The notes beneath the pieces are model-generated. The model saw only the letters and a program-made list of their open reading frames with translations. It made no database searches and had not been told where the DNA came from. The position numbers and the translations under genes were made by a program. A stretch of DNA of 64,000 bases. It comes from Isoetes taiwanensis (lineage: Eukaryota > Streptophyta > Lycopodiopsida > Isoetales > Isoetaceae). Below, one piece after another: positions 24,421 through 33,540 of this stretch (positions are counted from its first letter, which is position 1; each line of letters starts with the position of its first letter). Where the stretch lies: contig JAJEKV010000077.1 in the NCBI GenBank assembly GCA_021234155.1, positions 5,659,674 to 5,723,673 on the forward strand, in the 5' to 3' direction.

Positions 24421-25326
24421 TCCTACTCCATATGAGACAGGTTTTCTACCCCTTCAAAGGGCTGCATTAGAACGCCATATTATTTACTTCCAAAAGGTGG
24501 TCGCTATGGGTGATACACGTTTGCCCAACCTTGCTTTGGCCATAGCAATGGGTCCCCAATGCCTCAAAGCCTACTGGAAGGACAAGCAAGCTCAGTGGTT
24601 CTCACGTTGGGATGTACAGGCAAACAGATGCGTACATGTGGGGACAAAGAAGGATCACAATGCACTAAAGCTGTACCTAGATGCAAGTTTTCTTCGCAAA
24701 CTCTAGGATGCAGATGCTCTGACACACCTTAAGATGGCACACTATCAGCAGCAAGTCGATTCTATGCTCGTGAGAGGCCCGCACCAGTACTTGTGCACCC
24801 ATTTGCCCATGAAGAAGCATGGACTTATAGCTTCAATTCACACGGGTGCACATCGTCTCCGCATTGAGACAGGACATTGGACTCCGGAAGCAGGGGAGGA
24901 TAGGCTTTGTCAGTGTTGCCACCAAGGCGCCATTGAAGATGAATGTCATGCGCTTTAGATCTGCCCACCGTTTGCCCATATTCGAGCACAGTATGCTCGG
25001 TTAGTTGTGCCTGACTAGCCGCTGCACGAGTTATTGAATACGACGTCCATGTGCTTGTTGGGCTCATACCTCCAGGAGGTTATAGATACATGGACTCAGT
25101 TGTGTCCTCTGGGATAGCACTGAATTGCCCTATACAATTGTACAGTGTACCAGCATACTTATTACTGCGAAGGTTTTAAAAACCGAGAGGTAGAGGTTTT
25201 TAATCGGCGATATCGGTGGTAATCCCTAACGCTCTCTCTTTTTGTTTGGGCCCCATAGGCCAATTGGTATCCGTGGACGATAAAAATTCTATTCTATTCT
25301 ATTCTATTCTATTCTCTAATTAATGC

Positions 25327-26340
25327 GGTCACGTATTCTGATGTTGCTGTTCTTGCTTTTATATTTCATTAGTGCTATTACAGATTTGCACTTTATGTTT
25401 TACTCATGTAACTGTAGGTATTTTACATTTGATGTTTTACATCATGTTTGTGATATCCCTTTGATCTTTCAATTTCCATCTCTACCTTCCAAGTATCTTT
25501 GAGTTTGCTTATTTTACTTTATGTAATTATAGGTTTATCTGTGTAACTGTAGTTGTGTGATGATGATTTTGACAGAAGATGTAAATATTATACACACATC
25601 ATGGAAATATCTAATTTATGCGAATATTTTACATAGAACTACACTTGAATTTTTTAATAACAAAATTACATAAATAATATAAAATTGATCCATGCTATTG
25701 TAAATATTTATAGATAGACACAAAATTTACACTTACAATTTCTGATGTTAGTATTTTCAAGTTCCTATTTTGCTGACACAGGTAGCATCACCAAGCAAGC
25801 TCATCCCTAATTAATTTGAAAGAAGTATTATATTTGTGCTTTTAGTAATTTCCATAAAGAGGGTCCTAATGGGTGTGAAATGCGTGTAGAAGGTGGAAGG
25901 AATCTAAATGCTAGAGATGGAGTTCAACTAAATTTCACGATCATGGATATGGAGCAGACCAAACACTTGAGCAGGATAGAAAATTAATCTGCAGATCATC
26001 TCTAAGAAAACGCTTACGTGTTGATCCAGTCCTGCAGGATCTTGACACAGAGTTGGAAAAAGAAAATGCCGAAAGTAAGCATATTCATTGTTAGTATTCT
26101 AGTGTCGTTCACTTCATTTACTAGTCCTAGAAAGCACAATTAATGATGAGCCATCCAACTGAACTGATCAAGGACCTGTTGAGGATACAACACCAGCAAA
26201 TATTGAGTATATGACAACCATGGAGAAAAATATAAGTAAGTTTAGAGTTTGTTTGAAGCTTGATGTTTACCAAAAATGAGACTGGTATAAGAGACATCAG
26301 GAAAATATGATGTTTGAAAAAATTGATCCCAAAAGATTTT
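25327..26340. other. AT-rich spacer
   Basis: No gene or clear mobile element is visible. The stretch from 25330 to 25760 is AT-rich with repeated phrases such as TTTTACATTTGATGTTTTAC. Confidence 0.4.
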
Positions 26341-26746
26341 GGCATTGTTCTAAAACTATGGGGACAATAGGTGACATCTCAAGGGTTGAGCTTCTAGATT
26401 GGGTGAAAGAACTTTATAGTACTCCCCAAGTAGAGCGAATGTATTTAAAGGCGAGGCCGAAGAAATATTTACTATGGCAGATGTAGAATATGCTCTTAAG
26501 AGAATGAACAATAGGAAAGGCGAGGCCAAAGAAATATTTACTATGGCAGATGTGGAATATGCTCTTAAGGGCATCTCCTTCCTAACCAAAGAGCATACAT
26601 GTTAGTACATGGGATGCACTTGTGTTATGCATATAAGCCATCTGAGCGTAGTGAAAGGGGTTTTTAAATGGCATAAGCATACGTATATTACTAGAAAGAA
26701 TACACAAATGTTGTATTTTTTGTGTAGGAGATACACTAAGGGGTCT
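26340..26746 (+). mobile_element. LINE scrap with an internal 69-bp duplication, plus a dispersed repeat block
   Basis: The plus strand near 26390-26570 reads WVKELYSTPQ and FTMADVEYALKRMNNRKGEA, matching the region just ahead of the LINE RT domain. AAAGGCGAGGCC starts at 26447 and again at 26516, an in-frame 69-bp (23-codon) duplication. From 26571 to 26746 follows a block (GCATCTCCTTCCTAACCAAA and onward) that recurs in the same direction at 41633-41804, next to LINE J. Confidence 0.6.
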
Positions 26747-26947
26747 TTATATATCAAATAAAGCTTGCTTTGAATAGCTGTCCAACCACTCATGACCAGA
26801 GTCCCACCCATACTGCCAACTTGCTAGATCATATAAAATGTTTTTCTAACGTAAACCATGGGTATCCAGTGGTTTCTACTTTTTTTCCTATTTTATTTGT
26901 TTCTTGGTAATTACTTGTGTACCTATTCTAAGCGGCGCCACTCAAAC

Positions 26948-27676
26948 CTAGAGTAGCCCCTTTGCAATAAGCAGCACCAGGAATGGAGGTTCCTTCTGCA
27001 AGTCTATTCTTCTGGGATCTAATGGCAGAAGGTGGACAGGGGCTATGGCAGACTCTTTAGGTGGATGGCAGTAACTACGGCTTATTCCTCTTTCGATTGC
27101 TTCCCTTTCTTTTCTTCTCTTTCCTGATGGCACATAATAGAGATATGCTTCTTCATCTTCTTTCTTTCTTCTTTCTTTCTTGTGCAGATTCGACAACATG
27201 GCTATGGCAACGGATATAGGGTTCTTATTCAAAGAAGTGCATGAATTTGACAAGATTGGAGGGCCGACCTTGCTAGCTCTCCCTAAAAATAGCAAAGCAA
27301 TATTAATATTCTGATTCATCTTCTTTCTGTAGCATCTCGCAGTCTGCTCCTCGCTTGCCCTGCCTTCAAATTCCAGACAGCCATCGCTGCTGAGCCGCTG
27401 GAATGCTCTGCTCTCACAAAATTGAACAGGGTTGTTGCTGACGTAGACAAAACTACATATGTCCGAAAACCACAAGATACACGTGGCTTGCCTTTGGTAA
27501 CATTCCACCGATCGGTGGCGTCTTAGGCAGAAGCGCTTGTGAGGCACGTGGCAGTCGCACCAGTCGGTTTCCATCTGGAAACCACCTCTTGGCGGAATGT
27601 TTCCTAATACTTTGTACCTGCAAAATACCAAGAGAAAGATAAACCTACCAAGAAGAAGATGAACCAAAAGCCTCAA
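26948..27676 (-). CDS. Open reading frame of 242 residues, unknown, Cys-rich N-terminal half
   Basis: This minus-strand frame is longer than chance would usually give in AT-rich DNA. It starts with a hydrophobic segment (about residues 1-24), followed by a Cys/His-rich part (METDWCDCHVPHKRFCLRRH) and a lysine/glutamate-rich C-terminal half. A plausible splice acceptor (TATTTTGCAG) sits at about 27618, inside the frame, so the true exon may start there with YKVLGNIPPRGGF and the upstream part may be intron. No family was recognised and no similar sequence is seen elsewhere in the window. Confidence 0.3.
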   Translation of the reverse strand: MRLLVHLLLGRFIFLLVFCRYKVLGNIPPRGGFQMETDWCDCHVPHKRFCLRRHRSVECYQRQATCILWFSDICSFVYVSNNPVQFCESRAFQRLSSDGCLEFEGRASEEQTARCYRKKMNQNINIALLFLGRASKVGPPILSNSCTSLNKNPISVAIAMLSNLHKKERRKKEDEEAYLYYVPSGKRRKEREAIERGISRSYCHPPKESAIAPVHLLPLDPRRIDLQKEPPFLVLLIAKGLL

Positions 27677-28790
27677 GGACTCATCTAAGCATGAGGGCCT
27701 TCAACCATACACAAGGGCATCCATCCAGGGTTCGAAATTGGGGGGGTTCGACCCTGGAAAAATCCAGCCATTTTAAAAATTTTCTGATAACAAAAAAAAT
27801 TCCGGCATTTTTTCAGGTAATTTTTATAAAATTTTCTAAAAACTAAAATTTTGACCTCTTTTTGAGGTTTTCATTTTGAAAATTATTCAAAATACGAGGT
27901 CGCAATGTAAAACAACCATTTTTAGAAGACGACCATAGAATACAATATGTAGGGGAAAAAAAACCCGCAAACGAAGAAGATAAAAGAAAAGAATATTAGA
28001 TATATTTTTCAACTCAGTTAAAATAATACTTTTAAAAAATGAAAGTATCATATCTGAGCTGATAGAACTTAAAAGTCCTTTTCATGAACAAAAGGTTCTC
28101 TGTCATCTTTTTTAACATCTACAAAAGTACAAATAATGGCAAGAATAGGTTTTTGCTCCACTGGTTCCTCCTCTCATCAAGAGGAATCAAGCTAATAAAA
28201 CCTACAAGATTATCTATATTCCTTGTCAATGGCAGTTGAACTTCAGATATTGTTGGCTTGGTAGTACTATCAGCACCAATTTCTTAGTTCTCATGAGGCA
28301 TATTGTGCAGAGAACTAATTCTTGATCTAATGAAAGTCACGGAGTCCTGTATCAATACATTTCTTCTCTTTCCTCAAGTTACAGGCATATGCACATGCAA
28401 TTATTGTCATTGAACCAAAAACATGCATCAACTATCCAATCTCGTGGTTGACATTCAATGAAAGTATTGATTATAAACGTTCAGACTTTTGGACCTTTGG
28501 ATCTGATAATATTTGACCATTCTGTAAGCTTTTGCAAAACTGCACGATTGCTGGACGCTGGAAAACATTCTCATTGTGCTGTGTGTAGTGGAGAATGTTC
28601 TTTTTTTCTCCTTGAATTGTGACGATGGTAACCAATGTGGAGCATCCCCAAACTTTAACAAATCTAACACCTCCATCAGAATATTTATCTTCAACCTGTG
28701 CACAAATTAAAAAAACTAAAATTTAGCCATTTTTATAAAAAACTAAGAATTTAGTCATTCTCTAGAAACAGAAGAGCATGGCCAGGATGT
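27677..28790. other. AT-rich spacer
   Basis: The only structure seen is CAGGGTTCGAAATTGGGGGG near 27728, followed by GTTCGACCCTGG. It starts like a hAT terminus (CAGGG), but no matching right end was found. Confidence 0.35.
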
Positions 28791-30375
28791 TTTATGAAAA
28801 TGATAATGTCTATGAAGTCATAAGCAACAACTGACATAAAAAATTGTTTCTTGTGGATGCTGTAATAGGCAACAAAATTGAGAAAATAATCCAATCCGTC
28901 TCATAGGCAACACATAGTGAGAACTACTTTGTTTATGTGGTCATATCCAGTCTATACTCCACATCATCATAATCAGAGGGAAAAAGATTTAAAAGAAAGC
29001 GTTGCTTGCCTATGCAGTCATAGGAAATCTATAATCATTATCTATGAATGCACTGCCAAAAGCTATCAAATAATTCGTGCATGCAGTTCAGAGAGCCAAA
29101 ACTAAAGAATAGAAGATGGACTTGAGCATGGAATGTTATGATTGAAGAAAAATGTGCCAAAATTTGAGAAAAACGTAGAAAAAAACTACAAAATCTAACC
29201 AACAAAAAGAACATTAAAACGCTCAAAATTTGACAATATCAGCATCTACAAGTAGAACACAAACGAAATTTGCACAAAGGAGGTAAGATTTTGTACCTGC
29301 TTCCCGTAATTCTCGTTGACTATGCAAATTCATTTGAAATATTTGCAAGTTTGAAGCAAGCTGTCAACTCCTTAGGTGGATTAAGGCGCCCTTTCAAATC
29401 CGTTAGGGTATGACAAAAATAAACAGATAAGATGTGAATCCAGACAGCCTATATAGACACTTACATGGCATTTTAGCATGTCGGATCTCAGAGATTCGAA
29501 TTTTGTAGAGCTCTTCAGATTTTGAAGAGATCTAACTGCCGGATTAGCAAAACCTATGCTGCTCCTAGGCATTGCCTGCACTTAGGTCGTCCAAAAACAT
29601 GCCTTTTCTATGCCATCATAGCAAAAAATATGCCTTTCCTATCTTTTCTATACCATCATAGCAAAAAATATGCCTTTCCTATGTCGCCATAGGCAAAAGT
29701 TTTTTGAAATTTTGTCTTTGCCATTTCCTTTTTTTCTAGTTTTTTTTTTTTTTTTTTGTTAATTCCGTTTTTGTGGATATAATAAATTGATCTGTGCCTA
29801 TGCCATCATAGGCACAGATCAAAGGCAAAATGCCTATGCCGTCATAGGCAGAATGCTTATGCCGTCATAGGCATGTCCCTTTTCTTAGTTTTTGTCTTCT
29901 TTTTTATTGGAAAAAAAAATCAGTCTTTGCCTATGCGGGCATAGGCATAGATATTCTACGTTCCCAAAAGCATCCAAACTCTGCTACGTTTGATCTTATC
30001 ATGTCTTCATGTTGTGTCATTAACTTTTTTATTTTATGTTGTATGGAGGGCTTTTATCCCCATAGAGAAAATTCATTTCCTCTTGCAATTGTTGCCTTGC
30101 TGGAGTACGGTGCACCGGCTTCTCTCGGTAGATGCATCATTGATTTGGCTTTATCTGCACTTGTGTCTTTACCACTATATAATATGTAGAAGATACATAC
30201 ATCCCCTCATGCTTTATCTACATATGAGTCACCACCACTATATAACACGTAGAGCATACACCCCTCAACAGTAAAGAAAAGTGCAAAAACACCTGTTTGC
30301 TGCTTATGTACATTCTGCTAAGTTTTGTACTTTAAATATTTTTTGTGTAATCAAGGTGCTATGCCCGCATAGGCT
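28790..30375. repeat. Cluster of short hairpins with core TGCCTATG-NNNN-CATAGGCA
   Basis: About ten copies of a 16-20-bp palindrome are scattered here. The clearest are 29789-29820 (14-bp perfect arms, loop CCAT), 29831-29850 (8-bp arms, loop CCGT), 29854-29873 (one mismatch, loop CCGT) and 29928-29947 (loop CGGG). Weaker copies lie near 28809, 29009, 29610, 29650, 29680 and 30357. The arms are conserved while the loop varies. Poly(T) tracts lie between some copies. No open frame accompanies them. Confidence 0.8.
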
Positions 30376-31084
30376 CATGTTAATTGTACCAATGCCATGT
30401 TTGAGAGCCTTGTTTGTGCTTTTCTGTAATGATGTATATAGATTAATGACATCAAGCTTTGGAAGAAACCTTATATGATCTTTTCAAACTTGTGGTGTTG
30501 TATCATGTACATACTCTATTTCTTTTTATTTAGTTTTCTAAAGGAAGCAAACTTTGTTAAAATAACTTTAGTAAATAGATCCTTAAAATGGAAATTTTAT
30601 TTTAAAATATGTCAATTTTCTTCCTTTGACACCCCATAATGGCAACCCACTCCTAGAAAATCGGGCATTGTTTAAAGTTTGAGGGAAAAACTAGCATAAT
30701 TTTAAAGAACCTTAGGGAATATTCTTTTATTAGTGCAATTGCAAGGTCACCTTGTTATTTCTGGAAAACTACACTATAAATTCGTGTATTTCCGGTAGCC
30801 TTAAATATAAGCGACATTTTTACCAGTCATGGCAATTTCTAATTTCAAACCCTCCATCTAGGCATAATGCCTTGTCAAACTAGGCCATCAATGCAAAGAA
30901 GGTAGGACTAAGAATGGACATTGATGATGCTCAGAAGCTCATGCCAAAATGGACGTGAAAAAAGAGGCCAAATAGGGCACTAGCAGATAAGCCAAAACAA
31001 ACTAACTATAATAACTACCTCCATAACTTTAGAACCTGATTTACCTTCTCTTTTGTGAAACTAGGGTAAATATCATTTATTAAT
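30376..31084. other. AT-rich spacer
   Basis: No gene, RNA or repeat is supported in this stretch. Confidence 0.4.
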
Positions 31085-31224
31085 AGGGAAAATTACCAAA
31101 CTACCCTTATGAGTTTATGTAATTACCAAAATGCCCTTATGAGTTTTTAAATTACGAAAATGCCCGTCATAAGGGTATTTTGGTAATTACACAAACTCAT
31201 AGGGGTATTTTGGTACTTTTCCCT
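31085..31224. mobile_element. 140-bp foldback (MITE-like), 58-bp arms
   Basis: The left arm at 31085-31142 and the right arm at 31167-31224 are reverse complements at about 53 of 58 positions, around a 24-bp loop. The ends read AGGGAAAA and TTTTCCCT. Each arm contains two diverged copies of the phrase AATTACCAAAATGCCC. No obvious target-site duplication was found, so mobility is inferred from structure only. Confidence 0.7.
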
Positions 31225-31815
31225 TAGTAATATCCAGACATCTATAATAGCAATATCTACTCGGTTTCAACCACTGAAGATTCTTTGGCATGCATTTGTG
31301 CTTCATTTTGACCACACAATCCTATCCTCTAGGATGCTTCCGCCTCTCCATGCATTAAGGGCTCCAAATTGGGGTTCCTCCCCGGAAATTCCAATTAAAG
31401 TTAAACCGATTTTTAAAATAGATTCGGATCAAAGTTTTGTCTGTAAAATACTTGTTAAAATCCGGTAAATCACAGCAGTTTGCTGGTTTAAGAAAAATCT
31501 GAGGCTTTGGGGCTTAAAAAATTTAACATAAAATATCAAATTCTGCTGGGAATCTCGGCTGACAAAGACGCGTCGTGAATATTCATGCTGACCAGACCAG
31601 TTGACCAGGACGAAGCAATTGTTTGGAATTGGTCCTTAGCTTATATCTGGCGTGTTCGCGTTTATGCTGCAGCTGGGTGTAGTTTAAAGATGATGGGTAT
31701 TTCCTTAAGAGCTGCGTTGATGTTTGTGAAAAATTTGATGTTTGTAAATAATACACAGGTTTTATTGTTTCCAGGATGCAATTATTAGATTCGTAAGTTC
31801 AAAGGAATTAAGAGG

Positions 31816-33540
31816 ATGAATGTTCCCAAAAAATTTCTGCTTCTTGGTCTCCTCATGCTGATGCAGAGGATCTGGGCACTGGATGACGTTCAATGTTTGA
31901 AAGATTTTAAGAACTCTATTCAGGATCCACAGGGCTCGCTCTCAAGCTGGACGTTTGAAAGCGATGATGTTTGTTCATTCGCAGGGATTACTTGTCTCCA
32001 TCAAAATGATTCCAAGGTTTATACCATCCTTTTGAGCTCAATGGGGCTAACAGGGGATTTTCCTAGCGGATTAGATGGTTGCAAGAGCCTCACAACGCTG
32101 GATCTTTCTGATAATTCTTTCACAGGTCCAATCCCTGGTAATCTAGATAGCATGGTCCCATATCTTACGCAACTTAAGCTCCAGAACAACAAAATTGGTG
32201 GTTCCATACCCCAACGTCTAAGCAATTGCACTTATCTCAACAAGCTTCTGCTTAACAACAACAAGCTGACAGGTTCTATACCATTCAATATCGGTTATCT
32301 AAGCCGTTTGACAGAATTTAATGTGTCTAACAATGACTTATCTGGAGAAGTTCCAGCCTCTCTTACAGAGCCTTCAGTTTCAGGAAAGAATTTTACAAAA
32401 GACTCATTTCTGGGGAACAGTAAATTATGTGGCAAGGTCCTCAACAAGAGTTGTTCTTCCAGTGGCAATACTATTCTGATTGTAGGATGTGTTGTTGGAG
32501 TAGTCTTATGCCTTACAATTTTAGCACTTGTCTACATTCGGTTTGGCCGTATAATCCAAGCTCACGATAAAAAATCCAGACATGGCCTCAAGACTGAAAG
32601 AATGAAGGTGGATCTATCTACTCCTGTTACCATGTTTGACAATAGGAACCTCACCATAGCCCATCTCATGGAGGCCACAGATAATTTTTCCACCGATAAC
32701 ATCACCTCATTTGGTCTCACAGGTACAGTCTACAAGGCCTCTTTTTTAGATGGAACTGCTGTTGATGTTAAAATGTTAAGGGGCTCTCCTAAAGCTAATC
32801 AGCAATTGATGAGAGAACTTACTGTTCTGGGACAAATAGGCCATTTTAATGTTGTTCCTTTGAAAGGTTATTGTGTGGCAAAGAATTTACGATTCTTGAT
32901 CTACAAACATATGACGAATGGAACCCTAAAAAGTAAGCTGAGGAATTCCGATGTGCAGGAAAGAGGCAAAATGAACTGGAAGACTAGGCTTAACATTGCA
33001 ATTGGAGCAGCAAAGGGGTTGGCTTGGATCCATAGAAATGGCATGGCTTCCTTGCATCTGGATAGGAGAAATGTGCATGGTAACATCTGTTCTGCAAATA
33101 TATTCTTGGATGAACATTGGGAAGCTAGAATTGGGGACTGTGGAGTGGCTTGCCTGGTCAATCCCATTCATTCAAGAACAGATATCATCAATGTAGGATA
33201 TGTAGCACCTGAGTACTCCAGATCTCTCATGGCCACATTGAAAGGAGATGTCTATAGTTTTGGTATAGTGCTCCTGGAGCTTGTAAGTTGTCTAGATCCT
33301 GCAGTTGTGCAATTGGCAGAATATGCTTGCTCATTGTGCGCTACCGGCCTTGAAATGGATGCGGTCGAGGAATGCCTGAAAGAAGAAGGTGCAGAAGAGG
33401 AATTAAAGCAATTTATAAGAATTGCTTGCAGTGCAGTCCAAATGTTTCCCCAAGATAGGCCAAGCATGCATCAGCTGTTAACCCAATTAAAAGAAATAGG
33501 AAGTTCAAATGCATGTACTTTAGAGGTTAGTGCCGTTTGA
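31816..33540 (+). CDS. BIR-like: LRR receptor-like pseudokinase of the BIR type (HGN and DCG variant)
   Basis: This intact frame of 574 residues is a second BIR-like receptor kinase. Residues 1-20 are a signal peptide, 21-216 the LRR N-cap and about five LRRs, about 219-241 the membrane segment, and about 280-560 the kinase-like domain. The ectodomain matches the gene at 14189-16006 in about 175 of 196 residues, while the transmembrane and kinase parts are far less alike. The kinase has lost key residues: VAVK is VDVK (Lys319 kept), HRD is HGN (421-423), DFG is DCG (441-443). YVAPEYSR and GDVYSFGIVLLE are kept. It is therefore likely to be catalytically dead and to act by binding ligands or co-receptors. 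Upstream similarity to the other gene begins at 31775, right after a TTTCCAG acceptor, which suggests a shared 5' UTR intron position. Confidence 0.92.
   Translation: MNVPKKFLLLGLLMLMQRIWALDDVQCLKDFKNSIQDPQGSLSSWTFESDDVCSFAGITCLHQNDSKVYTILLSSMGLTGDFPSGLDGCKSLTTLDLSDNSFTGPIPGNLDSMVPYLTQLKLQNNKIGGSIPQRLSNCTYLNKLLLNNNKLTGSIPFNIGYLSRLTEFNVSNNDLSGEVPASLTEPSVSGKNFTKDSFLGNSKLCGKVLNKSCSSSGNTILIVGCVVGVVLCLTILALVYIRFGRIIQAHDKKSRHGLKTERMKVDLSTPVTMFDNRNLTIAHLMEATDNFSTDNITSFGLTGTVYKASFLDGTAVDVKMLRGSPKANQQLMRELTVLGQIGHFNVVPLKGYCVAKNLRFLIYKHMTNGTLKSKLRNSDVQERGKMNWKTRLNIAIGAAKGLAWIHRNGMASLHLDRRNVHGNICSANIFLDEHWEARIGDCGVACLVNPIHSRTDIINVGYVAPEYSRSLMATLKGDVYSFGIVLLELVSCLDPAVVQLAEYACSLCATGLEMDAVEECLKEEGAEEELKQFIRIACSAVQMFPQDRPSMHQLLTQLKEIGSSNACTLEVSAV

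Larger units (their letters stand above)
20720..25313 (+). mobile_element. LINE family 1, longest copy (B)
   Basis: This is the best-preserved non-LTR retrotransposon in the window, with an ORF1-like region (about 20744-21960), an APE-type endonuclease (about 21960-22600), reverse transcriptase (about 23200-24400) and a C-terminal Cys/His cluster (about 24900-24970). The 3' UTR has the stem-forming GAAGGTTTTAAAAACCG and GAGGTTTTTAATCG, then CCCATAGGCC, GTGGACGATAAAA and an (ATTCT)n tail ending about 25313. The 5' border is inferred from loss of similarity and GC change. Many frameshifts and stops make the copy inactive. Copies A, F, G and the short 3' ends C, D, E1 and E2 belong to the same family. 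Confidence 0.88.

Noticed and set aside
27727-31400. CAGGG start near 27728 as left end of a hAT element enclosing the hairpin cluster
   Set aside because: No right end with the inverted sequence or an 8-bp flank duplication could be found; a similar phrase near 31366 is in the same direction.
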